From Paenibacillus cremeus (GTDB lineage Bacteria; Bacillota; Bacilli; Paenibacillales; NBRC-103111), in the NCBI RefSeq assembly GCF_007786445.1, contig NZ_VNJI01000024.1, positions 1 to 64,000 of the forward strand: a stretch of DNA of 64,000 nucleotides, read 5' to 3'. The notes beneath the pieces were generated by a model. That model saw only the letters and a list, made by a program, of their open reading frames with translations. It had not been told where the DNA came from and made no database searches. The position numbers and the translations under genes are program-made. Each line of letters begins with the position of its first letter. Within the stretch, counting starts at the first letter, position 1. Shown here piece after piece: positions 35,143 to 44,416 of this stretch.

Positions 35143-35279
35143 AGTAGAGTATCTATAGAGACGTAGACGTGAACATCCTTGCCCCCAATATACCGACTAG
35201 TACCCAAACTTTAATAATTGAGTTTTCTGAAATTCAGCTTAGGCATTCAGAGATCATTTCCCATCAGGCTACTAACTAG

Positions 35280-35306
35280 AAAACCTTGAGCAATCAAGGT
35301 TTTTTC
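35280..35306 (+). terminator. Rho-independent terminator
   Basis: AAAACCTTG (35280-35288) pairs with CAAGGTTTT (35295-35303) across a six-base loop, within a run of Ts to 35305. Confidence 0.85.
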
Positions 35307-35424
35307 ATTTTTATAACCGAATTGAACAATATGATCTTCTTTTCAAAACATACGTTCGCTGACACGATGATGACAGAAGCCTATGTTACATTCTTATCAG
35401 AACATGATAAGAGGAGAGCTGAAG

Positions 35425-36669
35425 ATGAACCCATCGATTCAACTGACGCATGCCTGGAACAAAAATTACTGGCCTACGGGAGGCACCGAAAAAGCATTTT
35501 TGCTGCTGGAGCTGAAGGGAACAGCAACGATGCAGACAGAACGCGCGTCAATGAACATCTCATTAGTACTGGACCGCAGTGGATCGATGAGCGGGGCTCC
35601 GTTGGCATTCAGCAAGAAGGCATGTCAGTATGTTATCGATCAAATGGTATCGGACGATACGCTAAGTATAGTGGTGTTTGATGATGAAGTTACGACGGTT
35701 CTTCAGCCTCAGAACATAATGCATAAGGATCTCATGAAGCAACGGATCGAATCTATTCAAACCGGTGGTTCAACGAACTTAAGCGGGGGATTGCTGCAGG
35801 GCATTCAATACGTGTTGAAGAGCAAACGGGAGGGCAGCATCAATCGAGTTATTTTACTATCGGATGGCCACGCAAATCAAGGCATTACAGATCCGTTGAA
35901 ACTTCAATCCATTGTGAAGGAATTTCAGGGTATGGGTGTTGGAGTTACGACAATGGGCGTTGGAGATGGGTTTGATGAAGAACTCATGGAAGGGATCGCA
36001 GATAGCGGCGGCGGCAACTTTTACTTTATTGAAAAGCCTGAAGATGTTCCAGGAATTTTTTCAAAGGAATTAACGGGTTTACTGTCAGTTATAGCCCAAA
36101 ATGTGCAGCTAACCATAAAACCAACGGAAGCAGCAAGCATCACTCATATCTATGGGTACAATGCGGAAGAGTCAGAGCGAGGCCTGATGCTCACTTTGGG
36201 AGATGTGTTTGCTCAAGAAACAAAGTCTGTGCTCATTGAGCTGTCTTTATTTCCGTACGCAGTCGGGAAGGGAAGAGCCCTCGAGCTCCAATGGGACTTT
36301 GTTGATGTTACGGAAGAGGTTAAGATTTGCACGATGCAGTATGCGATTGAAGCGAACTTTACCAACGACATCGACTTGATCAACAATTCCTCCAATCCTC
36401 ACATTGAAAAACAAGTTCAAATCACCGAGTCAGCCATGACCATTCAGCACGCCATTGCTGCTTTTGACCTCGGAGACGTGGAAACCGGCAAACAGCTGCT
36501 GCAACAGCAAGCTGATGCGATGCTATGTTCCGCTGTTCAATCGGATGATGCCGAACTGCGGGAAGAAGCCCGAATGCTCTACGATCATCTCGAAAATTTT
36601 ACGTACTCCAGTAATACAAGAAAATCGCTACATGAGCAAAAGTACCGGCAAATGAAAAGAAAGAAGTAG
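35425..36669 (+). CDS. von Willebrand factor A domain protein
   Basis: A 414-residue protein. The vWA domain lies at about residues 35-215, with the metal-ion-dependent adhesion motif LVLDRSGSMSG (DxSxS), the Thr in GGSTNLSGGL and the Asp in LLSDGHAN. It has no signal peptide, so it is probably cytoplasmic. The C-terminal part is a beta-rich domain then helices (AMTIQHAIAAFDLGDVETGKQLL). AGGAGAG lies before the ATG at 35425; an upstream start at 35383 is less likely. It lies ahead of a WYL regulator and the AddAB-like pair. Confidence 0.88.
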   Translation: MNPSIQLTHAWNKNYWPTGGTEKAFLLLELKGTATMQTERASMNISLVLDRSGSMSGAPLAFSKKACQYVIDQMVSDDTLSIVVFDDEVTTVLQPQNIMHKDLMKQRIESIQTGGSTNLSGGLLQGIQYVLKSKREGSINRVILLSDGHANQGITDPLKLQSIVKEFQGMGVGVTTMGVGDGFDEELMEGIADSGGGNFYFIEKPEDVPGIFSKELTGLLSVIAQNVQLTIKPTEAASITHIYGYNAEESERGLMLTLGDVFAQETKSVLIELSLFPYAVGKGRALELQWDFVDVTEEVKICTMQYAIEANFTNDIDLINNSSNPHIEKQVQITESAMTIQHAIAAFDLGDVETGKQLLQQQADAMLCSAVQSDDAELREEARMLYDHLENFTYSSNTRKSLHEQKYRQMKRKK

Positions 36670-36745
36670 GGTAGAAGGACTCTCCCATTCATAGGTCGAA
36701 ATAACTATTTATTGCATATTTGACTTGTGATAGGGAGAGACAGCA

Positions 36746-37708
36746 ATGACTGAGCGACTCATACGTTTAATGCGGATCATTAACCTTATTCAGTCTAAGC
36801 CGGGAATATTGGCTAGAGAATTAGCCGAGCGATGCGAAACGACCGAACGGACAGTTTACCGCGACCTCGATACGCTATCTGCGATGAAAATCCCGATTTC
36901 CAACTTTGGTCATGGGAAAGGCTATGCGTTTATCAGTAACTTTTCTATGTATCCTCTGGATTGGACCGACCAAGAAGCCGTCGCTTTTTCCATGCTGACT
37001 TCGGTGGTGGAGCAAAGCAAATCGTTGGTGCCGGATGACTTTTATTCCGCCTATGAGAAGGTCATGGCCGCCCACCGGAAAGAAAAATCAAAACGGGCCG
37101 ACATTGTGCAGCACGTTGCAGAAGTCATTCAAATGGGTACACCTGCTTACAGTGAGAACGGGAGTACCTTTTTATACGATATCATCCAAGCTACCTTGTC
37201 AGAGCAAACCATTCGGACGGTGTACTACACCCAGAGCCGGGATAAAGTATCGCATCGGGACATCGATCCGTATTACCTGGTTCCCAGAGATCACCGCTTT
37301 TATTTAATTGGGTTCTGTCATCTAGCTGAAGATATTCGAACATTTAGAATTAGCCGATTCCGTGAGGTTGTACTGTTGGACCAAACGTTTGATAAGAGCG
37401 ATTTCAACCTGAAAGCCTACCTGAAAAATACATGGTCGATTGAGCGCGGCGAGAATCAGATTCATTTTAAAATCAGTTTTCATAAAGATGTAGCCCGTTA
37501 TGTGAAAGAAGAGGAGCTGTTTGTTAAGCCTCGAATGACAGACCAAAAGGATGGCAGTTTGCTGTTTGAAGTCACCGTGAACCACGACCGGGAGCTATTG
37601 AACTGGTTAAGCCAGTACGGGCCCGATGCGGAAATTTTGGAGCCAAAGTCATACCGCGAAGTTATGCGAGAGAAGCTTGATCGCTGGCGTAAAATGTACC
37701 AACTCTAA
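36746..37708 (+). CDS. WYL-domain transcriptional regulator (YafY type)
   Basis: A 320-residue regulator. A helix-turn-helix (ARELAERCETTERTVYRDLDTL) fills residues 18-45. The WYL domain at about 140-210 has the conserved YYTQSR and RDIDPYYLVPRDHRFYLIGFC, and the C-terminal WCX extension runs to 310. WYL domains sense nucleic-acid-related ligands, and these regulators often control defence or DNA-repair genes, which fits the helicase-nuclease pair that follows 18 bases downstream. GGGAGAG precedes the ATG. Confidence 0.93.
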   Translation: MTERLIRLMRIINLIQSKPGILARELAERCETTERTVYRDLDTLSAMKIPISNFGHGKGYAFISNFSMYPLDWTDQEAVAFSMLTSVVEQSKSLVPDDFYSAYEKVMAAHRKEKSKRADIVQHVAEVIQMGTPAYSENGSTFLYDIIQATLSEQTIRTVYYTQSRDKVSHRDIDPYYLVPRDHRFYLIGFCHLAEDIRTFRISRFREVVLLDQTFDKSDFNLKAYLKNTWSIERGENQIHFKISFHKDVARYVKEEELFVKPRMTDQKDGSLLFEVTVNHDRELLNWLSQYGPDAEILEPKSYREVMREKLDRWRKMYQL

Positions 37709-37726
37709 GCTGACGGAGGGGTTTAT

Positions 37727-40654
37727 CTGACTACTGCTGTAAGACAGAGACAACACGTATATGAAATCGTCCGCAGTTATCCGCTGAAGCGCAAAGTGCT
37801 TCTGATGCCTAGTCATGCCCAAGGGCACATGCTGCTTGAACGAGTGAGCCGAGAATTTGGACCTGTGCTAAATACAGAGATCAAGACATTGGAATCGTGG
37901 ACGCTGGAGCGGGTCAAGCTTCTTCTAACGCAAAACGAGCTAAGTTATCTCACCCCTGCAGAGGCTAGATGGATTATTTGCCGGCTGCTGCAGTTAGAAG
38001 CTTCATCGAACGAGAGCTACTTACATGGAATTACGGTCTCGCCGGGTGTAACGGACGTATTTCATCAAGCAATCGTGGATCTGAGGAGCGCTGGTATCGC
38101 GGCAGAGCAGTTAAACATCGCAGACTTCGAAAATGAGGACAAAGGCCATTTTGTAAAAAAACTGCTGTATCGATATGAGCAAGAGCTTCAGCGAAAACAA
38201 CTCGTTGATCTCGCGGGGTTGTTGGGATGGGTTAAACAGCTTCCTTCACTTGGAATAGATGCCGTTATCGTCGTGAATGAAGAGGTTATTCGAACGGACC
38301 TTGACCAGCAGCTGTTAATAGCTCTTACTGGCGGGACATACACCACGTTAGCAAAAGAGCCAGTATTTACTGACCCGGAAAGCGAATTTCCAATCGAACA
38401 AACAGAGATATTCCATGCCTCAGGCGTTCTTGCGGAAGTCCGTGAAGTTTTCCGTCGCGTTTCGGAAATGTCCATCCCTTGGGATCAGATTGAATTGGTG
38501 CTTTCGAATGAGGAGCACTATGCTGGTGCAGTAAATACCATTTCATCTGGAGCGGGGATTTGTTGCACCTATGCAGGTGGCCTGTCCATCGGACTGACAA
38601 ATGCAGGCAAGGCAGCAAAGCTATTTTTGGATTGGTTGGAGTCGAATTACAACGTAGAGCATTTGTTACTGGCTTTAAAACAGGGATACATTCGTTTAAA
38701 GACTAAGCAAAATGAAGCAGATGTAACGACCTTTAGCTTGATTCGGGAGCTAGAGCGCACGGGGATAGGTTGGGGGAAGGAGCGGTATCGACTACTGGAG
38801 AAGCGAATTGCAGAGGCATCCGATGAGGAAACCATTTTAAAGTTGCGGCTGTTGAATTCATTCGTTCAGCATTTGTTTAACTTGGTTACGGAAAAAGCTC
38901 TATCTTCGGTACAAGGCTTAATCGAAGCGCTTATCGAGTTTACTAGTACATACGCGGTGCTAAAGGATGAAGAAGAACATCAAGTATTAAGCGGGATAAA
39001 GGTTCTACAGCAATCGTTGGCAGCGGCTGGGGAGCTCGAAATGGAAACGGCTTTAGTATTTCAATATGTGAGGGAGGGACTGAGCCAGCTACGGATTCGA
39101 GTATCTGGCACACCATCCCCAGGGCATATTCATGTAGCTCCTCTTGCTGCCGGCGGACTATCCGGAAGACCCTATACGTTCATTTTAGGGATGGGCGAAA
39201 AGAACTGGAAGGTATCTGCACGCCAAGATCCGGTGCTGCTTGACGAGGAGCGGGCTCGTATCCATCCCGCGTTAATCACAGGTATAGGGCGGGTAGGTCG
39301 AACACTCGAACAACGTAGCAGAAGGCTTGGCATGATCCACGGAACATGCTTCTTTAGCTTCTGCTCTTATGATCCGACAGAAGGATATGAGCAAGTATCT
39401 GCATATGAATTGCTACAAGTGTACCGGATGAAAACGGGCCAACCAAGTACAGATTTTGAAACCATGCTAAAGCAACTAGCTAATGGAGCCAGATATGCTG
39501 GGATTGGCAGCCGTCTCGCAATGGATTCAGCTGATGTTTGGATGAGCGCATTGCTTTCCAGTGGTTCTCAAATCAAGGATGGGTCTGAAGCGGTGTATGC
39601 ACATTATCTGCACATCTCAGATGGGGTAATTGCCGCTGGAGCCAGAAAAGGTACCTCGCTTTCGCCATATGACGGAATACTGGATCCAAGTGCTTACCCA
39701 GTAGAAAAACCCGAAGCAGGATTCAATCTAGCGTTTAGTGCAAGCAAGCTAGAGATGTATGCCCGCTGTCCGCTACAGTATTATTACCATGACATCCTTG
39801 GTGTTCGGAAAAATGATACTGCTGTTCTTGATCGTTCGAAGTGGCTTAATGCACTGCAGCGTGGGAGCCTTATGCACGACATCTTTAATAAGTATTTGAC
39901 GGAAATGAAGGAACAAAGAAGGTCAGCTGCTGAGCCTTTGACCCATGATGGTAGCCGTCTAAAAGAGTTGACCGAGCAAGTGATTCAGCATTTCAGAGAG
40001 CAAATCCCGGAGCCAAGTGAGCATATATTCCGCAAAGAGTGCGATAGCATTCGAAAGGACGTTAGCAGTTTCTATGTCAATGAACAGCGGAGATCCACAA
40101 TCCCGGCATATATGGAGCTGCAGCTTCATGAAAGTGAAGAGTCACCAATGCTCTTAGAGCTAAGTGATGAATTGACTTTGCCAATTAGGGGATTTGTGGA
40201 CCGGGTAGATGCGGTCAGACCCCACCATTACAAAATCTTCGATTACAAAACGGGGAGCCCTCGAAGATATAAACAAAATGAATGCTTCTCCGGAGGCAAG
40301 CAACTTCAATTATCGTTATATGGCTTGGCGGTTGAGCAGTGGATGCGGCAAACCGGATTCGACCCGGAAGCCAAAGTAATTGAATCCTCCTATTACTTTC
40401 CGACAGAAAAAGGAATGGGGGAAGAAGTTGGTCGGCCGCAGGATCGCCGAAAGGAGCTCACATCCCTAGTCGTAGCCATGCTTGATGCCATGAAGCAAGG
40501 GCTATATCCCCCGACAAAGGATCCAAAAAACTGCACCTGGTGTGATTATAAGGATGTGTGTGACAGTCATGCTGAGCAATTTAAAGCGAAACGCGAGCAA
40601 CCAGACAATGGTGAGAGATTAGCTCGTATCCTGGAGGTGGAACGCTTTGATTAA
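37727..40654 (+). CDS. AddB-like helicase-nuclease subunit, probably starting at CTG
   Basis: About 975 residues. The C-terminal 260 residues are a RecB/AddB-type PD-(D/E)XK nuclease with four iron-sulfur Cys: LEMYARCPLQYYYHD, then CTWCDYKDVC. The nuclease core reads IRGFVDRVDAV, then YKIFDYKTGS (D and DxK). The first in-frame common start, GTG at 37796, would drop coding sequence (YEIVRSYPLKRK) that looks real. A CTG at 37727 lies six bases after GGAGGGG and is the better start. It overlaps the AddA-like gene by eight bases. With it, the protein should form a DNA end-resecting helicase-nuclease. A full Walker A motif is not seen, as in AddB-type inactivated helicase parts. Confidence 0.85.
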   Translation: MTTAVRQRQHVYEIVRSYPLKRKVLLMPSHAQGHMLLERVSREFGPVLNTEIKTLESWTLERVKLLLTQNELSYLTPAEARWIICRLLQLEASSNESYLHGITVSPGVTDVFHQAIVDLRSAGIAAEQLNIADFENEDKGHFVKKLLYRYEQELQRKQLVDLAGLLGWVKQLPSLGIDAVIVVNEEVIRTDLDQQLLIALTGGTYTTLAKEPVFTDPESEFPIEQTEIFHASGVLAEVREVFRRVSEMSIPWDQIELVLSNEEHYAGAVNTISSGAGICCTYAGGLSIGLTNAGKAAKLFLDWLESNYNVEHLLLALKQGYIRLKTKQNEADVTTFSLIRELERTGIGWGKERYRLLEKRIAEASDEETILKLRLLNSFVQHLFNLVTEKALSSVQGLIEALIEFTSTYAVLKDEEEHQVLSGIKVLQQSLAAAGELEMETALVFQYVREGLSQLRIRVSGTPSPGHIHVAPLAAGGLSGRPYTFILGMGEKNWKVSARQDPVLLDEERARIHPALITGIGRVGRTLEQRSRRLGMIHGTCFFSFCSYDPTEGYEQVSAYELLQVYRMKTGQPSTDFETMLKQLANGARYAGIGSRLAMDSADVWMSALLSSGSQIKDGSEAVYAHYLHISDGVIAAGARKGTSLSPYDGILDPSAYPVEKPEAGFNLAFSASKLEMYARCPLQYYYHDILGVRKNDTAVLDRSKWLNALQRGSLMHDIFNKYLTEMKEQRRSAAEPLTHDGSRLKELTEQVIQHFREQIPEPSEHIFRKECDSIRKDVSSFYVNEQRRSTIPAYMELQLHESEESPMLLELSDELTLPIRGFVDRVDAVRPHHYKIFDYKTGSPRRYKQNECFSGGKQLQLSLYGLAVEQWMRQTGFDPEAKVIESSYYFPTEKGMGEEVGRPQDRRKELTSLVVAMLDAMKQGLYPPTKDPKNCTWCDYKDVCDSHAEQFKAKREQPDNGERLARILEVERFD

Positions 40655-41873
40655 AGAACAAGATCTGATTCAGGAAGATCAGGAGGCAAGAACACGGATT
40701 GAAACTGACCTAGATACGACGTTATTAGTAGAGGCTGGTGCTGGATCAGGAAAGACCACATCCATTGTTAGCCGTATGATCGCTTTGATCAAAACAGGCA
40801 AAGCTCAGGTACGGGATATCGCGGCCATTACATTTACAAACAAAGCGGCTTCCGAGCTGATGAGACGTTTTCGAATGCGGCTGGAGTCGGAGTTAGCCAA
40901 AGCTTCGGAAGGTTCGCAGGAGCGTACTCGGTTAGAAGAGGCGATTAGGCAGGTTCCGGAAAGCTATATTGGAACGATCCATGCCTTTTGCGGACGACTC
41001 CTAAGGGAGCGTCCGATTGAGGCAAAGCTTGACCCTGCTTTTAAAGAAATGGATGAGCAGGAAAACCGTGAGTTTCGTGATCAGTGCTGGGATGAATACT
41101 TAGAGATACTTCGTGCTAACGGAGAGGAATCGCGAATTGATGAACTTGCGGCTTTGGAAGTCAACATTGAAGATGTAAAAAGAGCTTATTCTCGAGCAGC
41201 CCAGTATGAGGATGTTACGATCATTATAGATAAAACGGTCTCACAGCCTGATTTTAATATTATCCGTGATTCTCTTTTTTCCATGATCGAGGAAGCGGCA
41301 TGCTACATTCCCTCAGTAGAACCTGAGAAAGACTGGGATGACTTGCAGAAAGCGATTCGTATGGCCAACCGTTATTTACTCAGCAGGGATACGTCCGATG
41401 AAATGAATGTATTATCTCTGGCTAAGCTTTTTAACCGTTCTTTAACGGTGAGACAAAACCGGTGGACCGATAAAAGAATGGCGAAAGGATTTGACCAACA
41501 GTTTACGGATTGGAAAATTACAACGCTGCAACCGTTCCTACAAGCTTGGAGAGAATACATTCATCCGAAGCTGATCGGTTTTGTGCTTCCTGCCGTTGAT
41601 TATTACCGTAAACGTAGGTTGGGGGCCGGAAAGCTCAATTTCCAGGATTTGCTTATAAAAGCGGCGGAGCTGCTTCGCAGTGTTCCGGAAGTTCGAGCTT
41701 ATTTTGGCCGGCGTTATTGTCATTTGTTTGTCGATGAATTCCAGGATACGGACCCAATTCAAGCGGAAATGATGCTGCTGCTCACTGGTGCCAATCCGGA
41801 GGAATCCAATTGGCGAAAGCAACGGCCTCGGTCAGGATCCTTGTTTGTCGTTGGCGATCCGAAGCAATCCATC
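40647..41873 (+). CDS. AddA-like UvrD helicase-nuclease, first exon (interrupted by a group II intron)
   Basis: First 409 codons of a UvrD/AddA-type helicase. Walker A is EAGAGSGKTTS near residues 29-38, followed by ITFTNKAASELMRRF (motif Ia), GTIHAFCGRLLRE and FVDEFQDTDPIQ (motif II). The last residues are VVGDPKQSI at 41873. The conserved family sequence continues YRFRRAD, and this is found after the intron at 44417. The first GTG of the intron adds an out-of-context VRP and a stop in unspliced message. Confidence 0.93.
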
Positions 41874-44416
41874 GTGCGCCCATAAGGCGCATCAGTTTTT
41901 CTCATTAAGCAGGGAAGTTCCAAGGGTATTGGAACGATGTCAGCCAACTTATCCGAAGGGGAAACCTAACGGGGAGTGTAGCATGTTGGAAAAGCCGTAA
42001 GTTGGTGAGCTAACACACCACGACTGAACGGCGAGACATAAAGATAAGTATAAGGATGAAAGCTAAACTGCTTAAAGTCTAGTCCAAGCGGGGCCATGCT
42101 TCCCGACAGGAAAGTTAGCTGCTACCTGTTCTCAGTACGGTGACAGTGAATAAATCGAGCACTGCCTCCACCAACCCTATGAATTTATAAATGGAGAATT
42201 CAGGGGAATGCCCAATATCTTGAGTACTGACGCGCACCCAGAGAGGTGTTAAAGGACGAAAGGACCATCCGACAACTTATCATGCTTGGACTGATGCGAC
42301 TAAATGGGGATTACCTAAGTGAGAACGCCATGTTACGGCTATTTCCCACAGGGGAATGAATATCTCATATGGTAACGGAGTCTCCGTAGTAGTCCGAGAC
42401 AGGGAAAACCTGTTACATGGCGAAGGGAGACAGCTTGTTGGTATAATTTTTTGCAGAAAGGAGCGCAAGGCTCTATGAATTCTAGCGAAACATTATACCT
42501 ATTGACCAAGATATCTAGTGAGAAACCTGATTATGTGTTCGAAAGGGTTTATCGTCTTTTCTACAACCAAGACTTCTATCTTCGAGCCTATGACAACCTG
42601 TATGCAAACAACGGCAGTGGTACAGCTGGTGTTGATGGTGAAACAGCAGACGGCTTCAGTCTTGAGAAGATCAGAAAGTTAATGGAGCTCATGAAGGACG
42701 AATCGTATCAACCACAACCGGTTCGGCGGGTATATATTCCTAAGAAAAATGGAAAGAAGCGCCCCCTAGGAATTCCCTCCTTCTCGGATAGAATTATCCA
42801 AGAAATATGCAGGATGATCCTTGATGCGATTTACGAACCAACCTTCGAAAATTTCAGTCACGGCTTCAGACCTAATCGCAGTTGTCACACAGCTCTCCAC
42901 GAAGCAAAGATTAACTTCACGGGAGCAACATGGTTCATTGAAGGGGATATCAAGGGCTACTTTGATAACATATCCCATCACAAACTAATTGCTATCCTGG
43001 AAAAGAAAATCAAAGATGCGAAGTTTATCCGATTAATATGGAAGTTTCTAAGAGCAGGTTACCTTGAAGATTGGAAGCACTATGGCACTTACAGTGGTAC
43101 ACCACAAGGTGGAATTGTAAGCCCTATGCTTGCAAACATCTATCTAGATCATTTTGATAAGTGGTTTAACTCCTATAAAAATAAATTCGACATCGGCTCT
43201 CCAAAATCTAAGACAGTTTCTAGACTGTATAAGACGCTGGATATGCGGATTGTAAGGGCTAAACGAAAACTTGAGGCTACAAGTGACTCAACCACAATTG
43301 AGAGCCTAAATGAATTTATTAAAGAGCAAACCGACCTGCGAAACAATACGCCATATTACACCTTTGAGGAATCGGATTTCAGACGCATTAAATGCATTCG
43401 CTATGCTGACGACTTCATCGTCGCAGTTTGGGGGAGTAAGGAACAATGCGAGCAGATCAAACAAGATATCAAGGAATTCATGGCCAAAGAGCTTGAGATC
43501 GAATTGTCTGAAGAAAAGACTCTCATCTCATATGCAGAAAATGGCTCTAAGTTTCTTGGTTACTTTATGAAGATTAGAAACGACTGGAACTTCAAGAAGG
43601 ATAAGAATGGCGTTAGAAGAAGAGTCTACAATGGACGCGTAGAACTCTTTATGCCAGACGACACAATCAGAAATTTCATCACAAAATACAAGATGGTAAA
43701 GGATATTAATGCCAAGCAATGGAGAATGCTTCATAACCCGTCCATCATTAACCACCCCGACATAGAGATTGTCGCACTGTATAACGCACGTCTGCGCGGA
43801 ATCTATAATTACTATAGAATGGCGGCGAACGTTAGCAGATATATGTGGCAGTTAAGCTATGTCATGGAATATAGTTGTCTTGCTACACTAGCAGGCAAAT
43901 ATAAAACCAGCATTGCCACGATTAAGCAGAAGTTCAAGGTAGAAAAGCATTGGGGAATTCCCTACGAAAATAGAAAAGGTCAGACGAAAACCCTCTTTTT
44001 CTACAGAGATGGATTTTCAAGGGTAAGCATCCCTTTTAAAATGGCTGACCCTGACCTTCACCCTAACCTCATGCCTTTCTTCAATAACCCGACAAGCCTC
44101 CTTGACAGAATTAGAGCAGGTCAATGTGAGCTTTGCGGTACCAACGACTTTAAGCTTAGTTACGAGGTACATCATGTCAACAAGCTCAAGAACCTCAAAG
44201 GCAAAGAAAAATGGGAGAAAGTAATGATTGGCAAGAATAGGAAGACCCTCATTGTTTGTCAGGAATGCCACAACAAAATCCATCATGGTGAATAGGTATC
44301 GTAGTCAAAATGACAAGTGGAGAGCCGTATACTTGGAGACAAGTACGTACGGTTCGGGGGGGAGTTCTTCGAAACCTGTCACAGGAATGTGATAAGGCGC
44401 GGGGTTCTTACCCTAC
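41874..44416 (+). mobile_element. Group II intron with full-length RT ORF
   Basis: The intron starts with GTGCGCCC (the GUGYG consensus) and ends in CCCTAC, so it is 2543 bases long. Domain V is recognisable at 44322-44355 (GAGCCGTAT ... GTACGGTTC, 34 bases), with a domain VI hairpin to the 3-prime end. The RT gene sits in domain IV. Removing the intron joins codon ATC to codon TAC in frame and restores GDPKQSI-YRFRRAD. Since the ribozyme ends and the RT are intact, it is probably still mobile and self-splicing. Confidence 0.93.
42475..44295 (+). CDS. Group II intron reverse transcriptase/maturase with HNH endonuclease
   Basis: A 606-residue intron-encoded protein. The RT fingers and palm carry RRVYIPKKNGKKRPLGIPS, GFRPNRSCHTAL, GDIKGYFDNI and the catalytic YADD in IRYADDFIVAV. 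The X/maturase domain follows, with WQLSYVMEYSCLATLAGKY. The C-terminal HNH endonuclease has CELCGTNDF, then YEVHHVNKL and LIVCQECHNKIHHG. All catalytic residues look intact. AGGAG lies about ten bases before the ATG at 42475. It promotes splicing and intron insertion into DNA. Confidence 0.95.
   Translation: MNSSETLYLLTKISSEKPDYVFERVYRLFYNQDFYLRAYDNLYANNGSGTAGVDGETADGFSLEKIRKLMELMKDESYQPQPVRRVYIPKKNGKKRPLGIPSFSDRIIQEICRMILDAIYEPTFENFSHGFRPNRSCHTALHEAKINFTGATWFIEGDIKGYFDNISHHKLIAILEKKIKDAKFIRLIWKFLRAGYLEDWKHYGTYSGTPQGGIVSPMLANIYLDHFDKWFNSYKNKFDIGSPKSKTVSRLYKTLDMRIVRAKRKLEATSDSTTIESLNEFIKEQTDLRNNTPYYTFEESDFRRIKCIRYADDFIVAVWGSKEQCEQIKQDIKEFMAKELEIELSEEKTLISYAENGSKFLGYFMKIRNDWNFKKDKNGVRRRVYNGRVELFMPDDTIRNFITKYKMVKDINAKQWRMLHNPSIINHPDIEIVALYNARLRGIYNYYRMAANVSRYMWQLSYVMEYSCLATLAGKYKTSIATIKQKFKVEKHWGIPYENRKGQTKTLFFYRDGFSRVSIPFKMADPDLHPNLMPFFNNPTSLLDRIRAGQCELCGTNDFKLSYEVHHVNKLKNLKGKEKWEKVMIGKNRKTLIVCQECHNKIHHGE

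Noticed and set aside
35286-35681. 131-codon plus frame before the vWA gene
   Set aside because: Starts in the terminator T-run and runs in another frame through the vWA gene.
41874-41885. In-frame stop three codons after GDPKQSI as a real gene end
   Set aside because: The missing motif continues exactly after the intron, so the stop is intronic.
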